Origin: Streptomyces sp. NBC_00659
Lineage (GTDB): Bacteria > Actinomycetota > Actinomycetes > Streptomycetales > Streptomycetaceae
Length of the DNA: 64,000 bases
NCBI RefSeq assembly: GCF_036226925.1
Contig: NZ_CP109031.1
Span: 1,054,001-1,118,000, forward strand
Direction of reading: 5' to 3'
The notes under the pieces are model-generated. The model had not been told where the DNA came from. It was given only the letters and a program-made list of their open reading frames with translations, and did no database searches. Position 1 is the stretch's first letter. Each line of letters opens with the position of its first letter. Shown here one piece after another: positions 24,995 to 33,559 of this stretch. A program made the position numbers and the translations under genes.

Positions 24995-25567
24995 ATGGAC
25001 AGCCGACCGACGTTCGACTTGCCCCGGCCCCTGCGCATCGGCGGGCTGGGGCTGCATCTACGCGAGTGGTCCGACGACGACGTCGCGGATCTCGTCGCGC
25101 TCTACGACGATCCCGAGATCGACCGGTGGACACCGGTCGTCTCGCCCTTCGACACCCAGGCGGCGCTCGCCTACCTCGCGGCGGCCGAGCAGAAGACCGC
25201 CGAGAGGCGAGGGGTGCAGCTCGCCATCACCACGGACGGTGCGCGGCCCCAGGGGGAGATCCTGCTGTTCCCCGGCACGGCCGACGACCGTGACGTCGAG
25301 CTGGCCTACGGCGTGGGGGCCGCCTACCGGGGCCAGGGGCTCGCGACCCGCGCGGTCCGGCTCGTCGTGGACTTCGCCCACCGTCGCGTCGGCGGTCGGC
25401 GCGTCGTGCTGTGCATCGAGGACGGGAACACCGCGAGCGAGGCGGTCGCCAAGGCGACGGGTTTCGTCCTGACCGACGACGAGCCCGTGGTCCGTACGGC
25501 GAAGGGCCGGGACGTCGTGCTGCGGACCTGGAACCATCTCGAACGCGTCGGCTCACGCCTCGGATGA
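24995..25567 (+). CDS. GNAT-family N-acetyltransferase (RimJ/RimL type)
   Basis: This 190-residue protein has the GNAT core: LHLREWSDDDVADLVALYDDPEI at the N-terminus, the acetyl-CoA pyrophosphate loop GVGAAYRGQGLATRAVRLVVDFA, and the motif B segment NTASEAVAKATGF. The RimJ/RimL-like order suggests an amino-group acetyltransferase, substrate unknown. It is divergent from the acyl-CoA synthetase gene, with 168 bp between them. I see no distinctive regulatory site. Confidence 0.85.
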   Translation: MDSRPTFDLPRPLRIGGLGLHLREWSDDDVADLVALYDDPEIDRWTPVVSPFDTQAALAYLAAAEQKTAERRGVQLAITTDGARPQGEILLFPGTADDRDVELAYGVGAAYRGQGLATRAVRLVVDFAHRRVGGRRVVLCIEDGNTASEAVAKATGFVLTDDEPVVRTAKGRDVVLRTWNHLERVGSRLG

Positions 25568-25674
25568 GGGGCCGGGCCGAAGGACGCGACCGCCCAGAGA
25601 GCACGGACCGTCCCGGAAGAGCGGCGTGAGGGGCGGACCCGGTCGCGGGCCCGCCCCTCCGTCCGACGGGGTGC

Positions 25675-27120
25675 TCAGCTCACATTGAGCGCGGTGTCGT
25701 CGAGGACGAACGACGTCTGGAGCGTGGAGCCCTCGACGCCGGTGAACTTGATCGTGACCGTCTGCCCGGCGTAGGTGGTGCCCAGGCTGAACGAGCGCTG
25801 CGTGTACCCGGACGCGGCGTTCAGGTTCGAGTACGTGGCCAGGGTCGACAGCACGGTACCGCTGCTGTTGACGACCTGGGCCTTGAGGGTGTCGTACGCC
25901 GTGCTCGTGGTCGTCTCGGCCGTGTCCACGTGGAGATAGAAGCTCAGGGTGGCCGAGCAGCCCGAGGGGATGGTCACGGACTGTGCGAGCGTGTTGGTGT
26001 TGGCGGAGCCGTAGCCGTTGAGCCAGGCCTTGTACGAACCGGTGCGGGCCGCCTCGCCGGCGCTGTTGGTGATGACCCCGCTGGTGGCGGTCCAGGACGT
26101 GCTGCCCGACTCGAAGCCCTGGTTGGCGAGCAGTTGCGCGGCCGTGCAGGTGCCGCCACCGCCGCCACCGCCGCCGCTGGTCGTGCCGGCGAGCCAGTCG
26201 GTGGCGTTCAGGGCGAGGGCCTTGTTGGTGGCGCCGGTGTCGTTCCAGCCGTCGTACAGGGTGTTGCCGGACTGGCCGGTGCCGTCGTCGATCGGGGAAC
26301 TGTCGCCCCAGAACGCGACCTTGCCGCTGCCGAACGTGCTGGTCGCGAAGAACGCGCCGGTGTTCCCGGAGTAACCGGTCCGGTAGAGCAGGCCCTTGAC
26401 GGCCGAGTTGTCGGCCGGCTTGAGCGTGGCCGTCGTCCCGCTGGCGATCAGGCTCTTGGTGACGGTACCGAACGAGCCGTGCAGAATCGTGTTGGTGCTG
26501 TCGCTGATGGCGCTCGGATAGTCGGAGCTGATACTCAGCGTGTCGACGGAGAAGCCGAACGGGTCGGTGCTGTCGACGCTGTTGTTGCTCATCAGGTCGT
26601 TGAAGATCTCGACCGCGTCGTAGCCGTCGCTGTTGCGGTCGGCTCCGGTGTGGTCGGAGATCATGAAGAGGCCGCCGCCGTTCTTGACGAACGTCATGAT
26701 GGCGGTCTTCTCGGCCGTGGTGAACAGCGTGTTGGGCTCGGGCAGCACCAGCTCGTCGAAGTTCGACAGGTCGGTCGCGGCACTGCCCCCGTAGGTGAGG
26801 CTGGAGCCCGAAGGCAGCGTCTTCAGGCTGTAGTTGCCCGTGTTCTGCAGGGCCACGCCCCAGGAGGACAGGGCGCCCGTCCAGGAAGTCTCCGAGGTCG
26901 GGCTGGAATTCTGGCCGAGCGGGTCGGGCTGACTGGTGGAGATGATCCAGTCGGCGTTGCCCGCGGTCTCGGCGTGGCCGTTGTCGAACAGGACACGGTG
27001 GGGGGTGGCCGCGCGGGCGGGAACAGCGGTGGCCGCCTGGAGCGCGGCACCCGTGACGAGCAGTCCGAACAGGCCCAGGGCGGTGGTGAGTCTGTGACGG
27101 GACTTCCTGAATCCGAGCAT
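25675..27120 (-). CDS. Secreted protein: GATase-like N-terminal domain, polyglycine linker, C-terminal jelly-roll
   Basis: This 481-residue protein has a clear signal peptide (TTALGLFGLLVTGAALQAAT with cleavage near PARA). The N-terminal domain contains LFDNGHAETAGNADWI, FDELVLPEPNTLFTTAEKTAI and GGGLFMISDHTGADRN and looks like the ThuA/GATase-like folds of secreted hydrolases. A run of about nine glycines separates a C-terminal beta-sandwich (LLANQGFESGSTSWTATSG...), typical of carbohydrate- or proteinase-associated jelly-roll modules. Catalytic activity is not evident. An inverted repeat lies upstream at 27201-27223. Codon use is as in its neighbours, but Ser/Thr/Asn content is high, as in exported proteins. 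Confidence 0.78.
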   Translation of the reverse strand: MLGFRKSRHRLTTALGLFGLLVTGAALQAATAVPARAATPHRVLFDNGHAETAGNADWIISTSQPDPLGQNSSPTSETSWTGALSSWGVALQNTGNYSLKTLPSGSSLTYGGSAATDLSNFDELVLPEPNTLFTTAEKTAIMTFVKNGGGLFMISDHTGADRNSDGYDAVEIFNDLMSNNSVDSTDPFGFSVDTLSISSDYPSAISDSTNTILHGSFGTVTKSLIASGTTATLKPADNSAVKGLLYRTGYSGNTGAFFATSTFGSGKVAFWGDSSPIDDGTGQSGNTLYDGWNDTGATNKALALNATDWLAGTTSGGGGGGGGTCTAAQLLANQGFESGSTSWTATSGVITNSAGEAARTGSYKAWLNGYGSANTNTLAQSVTIPSGCSATLSFYLHVDTAETTTSTAYDTLKAQVVNSSGTVLSTLATYSNLNAASGYTQRSFSLGTTYAGQTVTIKFTGVEGSTLQTSFVLDDTALNVS

Positions 27121-27200
27121 CCGACGAACCTCCGGTAATGAGGGGGGAGAGGCGGTGCGGGCGCCAAGTCTGCGCGCGTAGAACGGAAGTTGACTGTCTC

Positions 27201-27223
27201 CCGTTCAACAGATTATTGAACGG
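27201..27223. promoter_or_regulatory. Inverted repeat upstream of the secreted-protein gene
   Basis: CCGTTCAA and TTGAACGG are separated by seven AT-rich bases, 81 bp upstream of the start codon at 27120. It resembles a repressor operator more than a terminator because it lies in the gap between divergent genes. The regulator is unknown. Confidence 0.5.
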
Positions 27224-27374
27224 TACATGTCCAAACGCGAGTTGCCCAGGGGGCGGACGGGGTGCGCCGCGGGCCCTCCGGCGGCATGTCCACGGGTGCC
27301 TGCGCGGCGGCGGACTGGCCGGGCCCGATGCGGGCAGATACATGACTACGGGGGACCGACCAGGAGGGGCGGAG

Positions 27375-27638
27375 ATGGAGATCTCGGGCGTCATCAGTGC
27401 CATCGTCATCGGCATCGTCATCGGTGTACTGGGCCGGCTCGCCGTGCCGGGACGCCAGCGCATCGGCATCCTGTGGACGATCGTCGTCGGCATCGTGGCG
27501 GCGTTCATCGGGTCGGGGGTCGCCGCCGCGTTCGGCGTCGCCGACACCAAGGGCGTCGACTGGATCGAGTGGCTCATCCAGATAGGCCTCGCCGCGATCG
27601 GCGTCACCGCACTGGACCGGGCCAGGGGGCGTCACTGA
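27375..27638 (+). CDS. GlsB/YeaQ/YmgE-family small membrane protein
   Basis: This 87-residue protein has three hydrophobic segments and the glycine-rich spacing of the transglycosylase-associated/YeaQ family: VISAIVIGIVIGVLGRLAVPGRQ and a second segment TIVVGIVAAFIGSGVAAAFG. The ATG at 27375 follows AGGAGGGG. Members are stress-induced membrane proteins of unclear mechanism. The third segment (LIQIGLAAIGVTALD) ends just before the basic C-terminus. Confidence 0.82.
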   Translation: MEISGVISAIVIGIVIGVLGRLAVPGRQRIGILWTIVVGIVAAFIGSGVAAAFGVADTKGVDWIEWLIQIGLAAIGVTALDRARGRH

Positions 27639-27763
27639 GCGGCCGGCGCCGGGCCGGAACCGGCTGACGGACGGCGCTCGCCGAATTGCGTTGCCGGGCG
27701 GGGGTGTGTGCGGCTACGTTCTGCGGGTTTCGCATGCCTGCGCCGCCACCTCACGGAGACACC

Positions 27764-28645
27764 TTGCCGCCACGCATCACGCCGTTGACCGATCCCGGCT
27801 CCTCCCCCTCGAACCGACGACTGGCCTGGCTGGCCTCGGACGCCGAAGGGGTCCCGGTGGGCTCGGCGTACCTTCGGCTGTCCGGCGGGAAGGGGCGGGA
27901 CCATCGCGCCGAGCTGGAGATCGCGGTGCACCCGGCCGAGCGGCGCACCGGAGTGGGCGGCGCCCTTCTGGACGCCGCCCTGACCGCCGCGCGGGGCGAC
28001 GGACGCCGGTCGCTGGTCGCCACCGTCACGGCCGGCTCCCCCGGTGAACCGTTTCTCACGGCCCATGGATTCCGCCCGGTGCTGGCTCTGACGTTCGCCC
28101 GCCTCCCGCTGCCGGAACTCGACCTCGAAGCGGTGACCGCGATCGCCGAACGCCCGCACCCCGGCTACGCGTTGACGAGCTGGGACGGCGTCGTGCCGCC
28201 CGAACTGGCGCACACCTTCGCCGACTCCCGCCGGGCCATGGACGACATGCCGATGGAGGACAGCGACCACGGCATCGACGTCTGGGACGTCACGCGGGTC
28301 GTGGCCGTGGCCGAGGCGGTTCTCGAACGGGGCGACGCTCTGCACACGGTGGCCGTGGTGGACCGCTCGGACGGCTCCGTCGCCGGATTCTCGGAACTCG
28401 TCGTACCGGGCGGCGGGCGCGGCGACGCCCAGCACTACGGAACGGGCGTCCTGCCCGGGCATCGCGGCCACGGCCTCGGGCTGTGGATGAAGGCCGAGTC
28501 GATCCGCGCAGCGCGTCTGCGGTACCCGGAACTCACCGGACTGCTGACCGACACGGCCGACAGCAACGCGCACATGATCGGCATCAACGACGCGCTCGGC
28601 TATCGGCCCACCCACCGGGAGCTGGAGTACCGGCTGGACCTCTGA
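27764..28645 (+). CDS. Tandem GNAT-family acetyltransferase
   Basis: This 293-residue protein contains two GNAT modules. The first has ELEIAVHPAERRTGVGGALLDAAL (acetyl-CoA loop) and ends FLTAHGFRPV; the second has GTGVLPGHRGHGLGLWMKAESI and ends with a NDALGYRP stretch. I chose the TTG at 27764 because GGAG lies five bases before it; the in-frame ATG at 27734 has no ribosome-binding site. Similar double-GNAT proteins include mycothiol-synthase relatives, but nothing here points to that substrate. It converges on another GNAT gene. Confidence 0.8.
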   Translation: MPPRITPLTDPGSSPSNRRLAWLASDAEGVPVGSAYLRLSGGKGRDHRAELEIAVHPAERRTGVGGALLDAALTAARGDGRRSLVATVTAGSPGEPFLTAHGFRPVLALTFARLPLPELDLEAVTAIAERPHPGYALTSWDGVVPPELAHTFADSRRAMDDMPMEDSDHGIDVWDVTRVVAVAEAVLERGDALHTVAVVDRSDGSVAGFSELVVPGGGRGDAQHYGTGVLPGHRGHGLGLWMKAESIRAARLRYPELTGLLTDTADSNAHMIGINDALGYRPTHRELEYRLDL

Positions 28646-28834
28646 GGGGCAGGCGCAAGGACAGGGACAGGGACAGAGCCAGGGACAGCGGCTCGCTCCG
28701 GGACGCCGGTCCCCCAGGTCCCGCGCCGAGTCCCGCACCGGTCACGGGGGCCTCGGCCGGAGTTCCCGGCCGGGACTCTGCGCCCGGCGACGGACTCCTG
28801 TGCCGGACGGCCGCATTCAGCGCGGCGACATCAC

Positions 28835-28865
28835 CCCCGGCCGCGCGCGTCGCCGGCGGCCGGGG
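28835..28865. terminator. Hairpin between convergent GNAT genes
   Basis: Arms CCCCGGCCGC (28835-28844) and GCGGCCGGGG (28856-28865) enclose an 11-base loop directly before the stop codon of the minus-strand gene at 28866. The 220-bp gap between the two genes also contains a short run of GGGACA repeats at about 28658-28690. Confidence 0.55.
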
Positions 28866-29642
28866 TCACCCTTCGTACACGTACGGCGTGGTCGTGGTGA
28901 GCGGCTGGAAGCCCAGCCGGGTGAGGATGGGGCGGCTCTGGCTGGAGGCGTCGACCTGGACGTAGCGGTAGCCGCGCTCGGCGGCGACACGGGCCCGGTG
29001 GGCGACGAGGGCGCGGTAGATGCCCCGGCCCCGCCAGGCCTCGACGGTTCCGCCGCCCCACAGCCCGGCGAACCGGGCCCCCGGCGGAAGTTCCATGCGG
29101 GCCGCGCTGACCGGGACGTCTCCGACGAGCGCCACGACGGCGACGACCGTGTTCGGGTCGCCGGTGAGCTGGGCGAGCAGCTGGTGGCGCAGCAGGGTGC
29201 TGTCGCCGCCGAAAGCCTGTTCATGGACGTCGGCGACGAGGGCCACGCCCGCGCGGTCGGTGACGGGCAGCAGCCGTACGCCCTCGGGCGGTTCCCCGTC
29301 GAGGGCCAGATCGCTCAGCTCGGCGACCATCAGCGTCTCCTCGGGCTGGGCGGTGAAACCCGCGGCCCGCAGTCGCTGCCCCAGGTCCTCGGGCCGGTCG
29401 TGCCCGTACAGCTTCCACTCGAAGCCACCCCCGAGCGAGGAGAAGAAGCGCACCTGTTCGGCGATGGCCGCGTCGGCGCTCGTCGCGTCGAGGTCGGACC
29501 AGACCACCCCGTTCCAGCCCTTGTCGGCGCCGACCTGGCGCACCACCTTGCCGGCGCGCTCGACTCGGGCGCCCGGCGCGTCGGGCCGCGCGCCTTCCCG
29601 CATGTCCCGGTCGAACAGCGCCAGTACCGCTACGTGATCCAT
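28866..29642 (-). CDS. GNAT-family acetyltransferase
   Basis: This 258-residue protein has a divergent N-terminal half (FEWKLYGHDRPEDLGQRLRAAGF) and a GNAT C-terminal half with GGGTVEAWRGRGIYRALVAHRARV as the acetyl-CoA loop and SSQSRPILTRLGFQPLT at the end. The N-terminal motif is common in actinobacterial GNAT proteins of unknown substrate. The start at 29642 gives MDHVAVLALFDRDMREG. There is no obvious functional link to the catabolic region that begins upstream. Confidence 0.8.
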   Translation of the reverse strand: MDHVAVLALFDRDMREGARPDAPGARVERAGKVVRQVGADKGWNGVVWSDLDATSADAAIAEQVRFFSSLGGGFEWKLYGHDRPEDLGQRLRAAGFTAQPEETLMVAELSDLALDGEPPEGVRLLPVTDRAGVALVADVHEQAFGGDSTLLRHQLLAQLTGDPNTVVAVVALVGDVPVSAARMELPPGARFAGLWGGGTVEAWRGRGIYRALVAHRARVAAERGYRYVQVDASSQSRPILTRLGFQPLTTTTPYVYEG

Positions 29643-29805
29643 GGGGTCACTTCAACATCCCGGGACGAACGGGGCAACGGGATAAGGCGGTGTCCTCCCT
29701 GTTCATCACTCGCCAGGCGTCACCGCGCGTACGCCCCGGACATGAGGGCGTCCGGGAGGGCCCTTCCGCAGGGCCCGCCCGGACGCCGGTTCTGTGCCGC
29801 TCCGG

Positions 29806-31134
29806 TCAGCCGGTGGGGGCCAGCTCCTGCTGCGGGACGGAGCTCAGGGGCGTCGCCTGGACGCGGCGCAGGCCGGTCAGGCTGACGAACACCAGGGAGA
29901 AGACGCCCGCGAGGGCGAAGGCGGTGAAGCCCGCGGTGGTCGAGCCGGTGGCGAGCAGCTGGCCGCCGAGCCAGGGGCCGAAGACGGCGCCGAAGCGTCC
30001 CATTCCGGAGGTCCAGCCGACCGCGGTGGCACGGTTGTCGTCCTCGGAGCGGTGCGCCACCGTGGCGTAGATCATCGCCTGGGCGCTGAAGAGGAACATG
30101 CCGGTCAGGAAGACGACGGTGTAGGTGAGGGGCAGCGCCATCTTGAAGCTGAGGGAGTAGATCCCGATGGCGGTGGCGCCGAACCAGATGGCGGAGATGC
30201 GCGAGCCGCCGAACCTGTCGGTGAGGCGTCCGCCGATCAGCATGCCGACGATGCCGCCGAGGTTGATGACGATGACGAAGCCGATCGAGGAGCCGAGGTT
30301 GTAGCCGTTGGCCTTCATCAGCGAGGGCAGCCACTGCGAGACGCCGTAGACGAGGAGGAGACCGCCGAAGGACGCGATCCAGAAGAGCAGGGTCTGCATC
30401 CACCGGCCACCGCGGAACAGGGCGGTGACGGCGCTGAAGCGGTCGGCCACGGCCTGGCGCTCCTCGGCGCGGGCGGCCAGGTCGACGCCGTAGCGGTCGG
30501 CGAGCGCGCGGGCCTCGTCGGTACGGCCCTTGGCCTGGAGGAAGGACATCGACTCGGGCAGGAAGGCGGCCGCCAGCGGAACCCCGATGAACAGCGGTAT
30601 CACGCAGATCCAGAAGGAGACCCGCCAGTCGCCCGTCCCGAGCGCCACGAATCCGGCGACGATGCCGCCGGCCTGGTGGGCGGTCATCAGGGAACCCACG
30701 ATCAGGGCGCGGCGGCCCTTCGGCGCGTATTCGGTGACCATGGTGATCGCGCTCGGCAGCAGGCCGCCGAGGCCGAGGCCGGCCAGGAAGCGGCCGAGAC
30801 TGAAGACGCCCAGGCTCCCGGCGGCGGCGCAGACCGCGGAGGCCAGCGAGAACACGGCGGTCGACGCGATGATCGTCTTCTTGCGGCCGACCCAGTCACT
30901 GACGGTGCCCGAGCACAGGGCGCCGATCAGCATGCCGAAGGTGGCGTAGGAGCCGACGTCGCCGGCCTTGCCGGGGTCGATGCCGAGCGCCTTCGTCTCC
31001 AGCATGTGCGGCAGCACGGAGCCGTAGATGAACATGTCGAGGCCGTCGAAGAGGACGACCAGCCAGCAGAGGCCGACGACGATCGCGGCCAGTCTGCTGC
31101 CGCCGCGAGCGGGCAGGGCGAGGGAGGAGGACAT
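29806..31134 (-). CDS. MFS transporter, aromatic acid:H+ symporter (AAHS/PcaK-BenK type)
   Basis: This 442-residue, 12-helix transporter imports an aromatic acid by proton symport. The first helix contains LVVLFDGLDMFIYG, whose D-G-x-D pattern is characteristic of the AAHS family, and the loop between helices 2 and 3 reads SDWVGRKKT. The start at 31134 follows a GAAACAACG stretch. A TTGTCAACAA element lies about 130 bp upstream (31261-31275) and recurs at the gntR promoter, so this importer is probably in the same regulon as the gal genes upstream. The exact aromatic substrate is unknown. Confidence 0.85.
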   Translation of the reverse strand: MSSSLALPARGGSRLAAIVVGLCWLVVLFDGLDMFIYGSVLPHMLETKALGIDPGKAGDVGSYATFGMLIGALCSGTVSDWVGRKKTIIASTAVFSLASAVCAAAGSLGVFSLGRFLAGLGLGGLLPSAITMVTEYAPKGRRALIVGSLMTAHQAGGIVAGFVALGTGDWRVSFWICVIPLFIGVPLAAAFLPESMSFLQAKGRTDEARALADRYGVDLAARAEERQAVADRFSAVTALFRGGRWMQTLLFWIASFGGLLLVYGVSQWLPSLMKANGYNLGSSIGFVIVINLGGIVGMLIGGRLTDRFGGSRISAIWFGATAIGIYSLSFKMALPLTYTVVFLTGMFLFSAQAMIYATVAHRSEDDNRATAVGWTSGMGRFGAVFGPWLGGQLLATGSTTAGFTAFALAGVFSLVFVSLTGLRRVQATPLSSVPQQELAPTG

Positions 31135-31260
31135 CGTTGTTTCCTCTCGTCCAGGAGGTGGGGGCCCTGGAAGGGGATCGGGGACGCGGGTCGACGCGGC
31201 TCGTGCGGCTGACCCGATTATGCGACAGACGCTAAGAGTGAAGCCCCAGAGTGTCAACGC

Positions 31261-31275
31261 TTTTGTCAACAATCT
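31261..31275. promoter_or_regulatory. Candidate GntR operator upstream of the MFS gene
   Basis: The sequence TTTTGTCAACAATCT contains the core TTGTCAACAA, which also occurs at the centre of the palindrome at 35822-35845. A second TGTCAA lies eight bases upstream. FCD-type GntR proteins recognise short palindromes of this kind. Confidence 0.55.
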
Positions 31276-31341
31276 GCGAAACAATCAGGCCACCCCTCGC
31301 GACCCTGGCACGGGCGGCTGAGAGGCAGGTGAAAACGCGCA

Positions 31342-31368
31342 CGGGCGGCACACGATCGGTGCCGCCCG
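31342..31368 (-). terminator. Terminator of the gntR-gal-dioxygenase operon
   Basis: Perfect 10-bp arms CGGGCGGCAC and GTGCCGCCCG enclose a seven-base loop, 66 bp past the dioxygenase stop. The rest of this 299-bp gap holds the MFS promoter and operator. Confidence 0.7.
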
Positions 31369-31433
31369 CACGTATGTGCTGACTGGAACGGTTCGCTCAA
31401 CAGTTCGACACCCGACGGGACGCCACCGGGTGG

Positions 31434-32384
31434 TCAGCCGATGGGCGGTGTGCCGTGGGTATGGAAGGACTCGATGGTCTTCAGGCCCCAGGCCTGGCCC
31501 TTCTTCCGCTCGTTCTCGGTCCAGGTGACCAGGGGCCAGTCGGGGGCCAGGACGAGTCGGGTGAGCGGGTTGCACAGCTCGATGCGGTTGCCGCCGGGTT
31601 CGTAGACGTACAGGAAGAACGTCTGCTGGATGGCGTGCTTGTGCGGGCCCGTCTCGATGAACACACCGGTGTCGATGGCGAGGTCGGCGGCGCGCAGGAT
31701 GTCCTCACGGGTGTCCGTGGCGAACGCGATGTGGTGCAGGCGCCCGCTCGAACCCGTCCAGTCCTCCGTGTAGACGACGTCGTACGACTTGTTGCTGAAG
31801 GTCAGCCACTGGGCGGCGATCCGGCCGCTGTCGAGCTGGATCTGCTCGGTCGGCCGGGCCCCGAGCGCGTCACGGACGAAGTCTCCGTTGGCGGCGACGT
31901 CGGAGGCGAGGAAGTTCACGTGGTCCAGGCGTCGTACGCCGACCCCGTGACCGGGCTTGGCCTGCGGCTGGTTCTTCAGACCGGGCTTGAGATGGTCGGG
32001 CGCCTGATACCACTCGCTCTCCCAGTACAGGGCGAACTCGTGACCGTCGGGGTCGGTGGTGACGTAGACCGGGCCGAGCCCCGGCTCGTCGTTCACCCAG
32101 CGGCCCTCGCGGCCGGCGCTCTCGATCTCCTTGACCCGGCGCTGGAGGGCCTCCTCGCTGGAGGCGCGCAGGGCGGTGCGGCGGATGCCCGAGGTCGTGT
32201 GGGCGGTGAGGGTCAGGCTGTGGTGCTCGTAGTCGTCCCAGGTCCGCAGATAGACGGAGTCTCCGGAGCGCCCGTTCTCGGTCAGACCGAGGTAGTCCGT
32301 GAAGAAGCGGACGCTGGCGTCCAGGTCGGGGGTGAGCAGTTCGACGTGCCCGAGGTGGGCGATGTCGCCGAGCGGCGGGGCCAT
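31434..32384 (-). CDS. Type I (VOC-fold) extradiol ring-cleavage dioxygenase, catechol-2,3-dioxygenase-like
   Basis: This 316-residue two-domain vicinal-oxygen-chelate protein uses Fe(II) to open a catecholic ring next to the diol. The likely iron ligands are H155 (RRLDHVNFLA), H217 or H218 (GRLHHIAFAT) and E269 (GGNRIELCNP). It is the last gene of gntR-galB-galC-galD-dioxygenase, nine bases after galD, so it should make the substrate of the Gal enzymes. Known gallate dioxygenases (GalA, DesB, LigAB) belong to a different, LigB-type fold, which makes this partner unusual. It might instead cleave a related trihydroxylated acid. Confidence 0.85.
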   Translation of the reverse strand: MAPPLGDIAHLGHVELLTPDLDASVRFFTDYLGLTENGRSGDSVYLRTWDDYEHHSLTLTAHTTSGIRRTALRASSEEALQRRVKEIESAGREGRWVNDEPGLGPVYVTTDPDGHEFALYWESEWYQAPDHLKPGLKNQPQAKPGHGVGVRRLDHVNFLASDVAANGDFVRDALGARPTEQIQLDSGRIAAQWLTFSNKSYDVVYTEDWTGSSGRLHHIAFATDTREDILRAADLAIDTGVFIETGPHKHAIQQTFFLYVYEPGGNRIELCNPLTRLVLAPDWPLVTWTENERKKGQAWGLKTIESFHTHGTPPIG

Positions 32385-32393
32385 GGGGCCTCC

Positions 32394-33482
32394 TTAAGGG
32401 TGATGTGCGGCTCCGGCCGGCCGGGGGAAGACCGTGCCGTCGAAGATCTTGCGTGCGGTGCGGACGACGGCGGTGCGCCGGGCCACGGGTGCGGCGCCCC
32501 CGGGGCCGTACTCGACACCTGCTTCGATGTCGAGGAATCCGGTGGGGTGTTCGATACGCAGCCGGTCGCCCCGTTCGGGCGGGCGCGCCACGGCGTGTCC
32601 GACACCGCCCTCCACGCGCAGCCCGGCGGCGACGCTCGCGGCGCCGAGGACACCGATGGAGGTGTGGCAGCGCACCGGGATGAAGGTGCGGGTCATGACG
32701 GCTCCGCCGGCGCGGGGCGGGGCGAGCAGGGTCAGCTTGGGCACGGTGGCGTTCTCGACGTCCCCGAGACCCATCAGCTTGCCCGCCTCCAGGCGGATCT
32801 CGCGGAGCCGGTCGGCCAGCGCCAGATCCTCCTCCAGGTCCTTGGGTGCCTCGTACCCGGTGACACCCAGCGAGGACGCGGCGATCAGCACGGTCGGCAT
32901 GCCGTTGTCCACGCAGGTCACCGGGATGTCGGCGACGATGTCCCGGGCATGGCCGGTGGGCAGCAGCGGGCTGCTCCCCCGCGGGAACTCGATCACCACC
33001 GGAGCCGCCGTCCCGGGCACTCCGGAGATCTCGGCGGAGCCCGTGTAGACCACGCGCCCGCCCTCGGTGGGGAAGCTCGCGACCGCGAGGTCCCCGGAGT
33101 TGACCATGCGGACGCGTACCGAGGTACGGCCCTCCCCCGACTCGACCAGTCCGCGTTCGACGGCGAACGGGCCGACCCCGGCGAGGATGTTGCCGCAGTT
33201 CTGACGGTCCGACACTTCTGCTTTGTCGACGGCGACTTGGAGGAACAGGTAGTCGACGTCGGCGGCGGGGTCCGCGGAGACCGAGACCACGGCCACCTTG
33301 CTGGTCAGCGGGTGGGCGCCGCCCAGGCCGTCGATCTGGCGCGGGTCGGGGCTGCCCATCACGCGCAGCAGCAGGTCGTCGCGTCCGGCGGTGTCCCCGG
33401 GGAGGTCCCCGGCGAGGAAGTAGGCGCCCTTGGAGGTGCCGCCGCGCAGGAGCATGCAGCGCACCTCGTCGGGCCCGCTCAT
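32394..33482 (-). CDS. galD: 4-oxalomesaconate tautomerase (GalD, PrpF-like fold)
   Basis: This 362-residue protein starts VRCMLLRGGTSKGAYF, the typical GalD/PrpF opening, and contains QIDGLGGAHPLTSKVAVVS and RQNCGNILAGVGPFAVE, with the conserved cysteine of the DapF-like fold. GalD converts the keto form of 4-oxalomesaconate to the enol form before hydration. It sits between galC and the dioxygenase. Its start codon ATG (33482) overlaps the stop of a 26-codon micro-ORF that is itself a duplicated copy of the galC-galD junction. I base the start on conservation of MSGPDEVRC. Confidence 0.87.
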   Translation of the reverse strand: MSGPDEVRCMLLRGGTSKGAYFLAGDLPGDTAGRDDLLLRVMGSPDPRQIDGLGGAHPLTSKVAVVSVSADPAADVDYLFLQVAVDKAEVSDRQNCGNILAGVGPFAVERGLVESGEGRTSVRVRMVNSGDLAVASFPTEGGRVVYTGSAEISGVPGTAAPVVIEFPRGSSPLLPTGHARDIVADIPVTCVDNGMPTVLIAASSLGVTGYEAPKDLEEDLALADRLREIRLEAGKLMGLGDVENATVPKLTLLAPPRAGGAVMTRTFIPVRCHTSIGVLGAASVAAGLRVEGGVGHAVARPPERGDRLRIEHPTGFLDIEAGVEYGPGGAAPVARRTAVVRTARKIFDGTVFPRPAGAAHHP

Positions 33483-33559
33483 GGCTTGGCTCCGTCCGGG
33501 AAGCGGGGCCCGCTCATGACTCGGCTCCCGGATCCGGCCCGGAAGCGGGGCCCGCTCAT
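33479..33559 (-). repeat. Triplicated ATGA junction forming a 26-codon micro-ORF between galC and galD
   Basis: The word ATGAGCGGGCCC occurs three times on the minus strand, starting at 33559, 33517 and 33482, each followed by related sequence. The first overlaps the galC stop, the last is the galD start, and the frame between them encodes MSGPRFRAGSGSRV and MSGPRFPDGAKP in tandem before a TGA that overlaps the galD ATG. This is best explained by tandem duplication of the junction. Whether the micro-peptide is made is unknown, but the arrangement would keep ribosomes moving from galC into galD. Confidence 0.7.

Noticed and set aside
25553..27607. A 684-codon open frame on the minus strand covering the secreted-protein gene in another frame
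   Set aside because: Its composition is dominated by R, H, Q, P and G with no domain; the 25675-27120 frame has a signal peptide and coherent domains.
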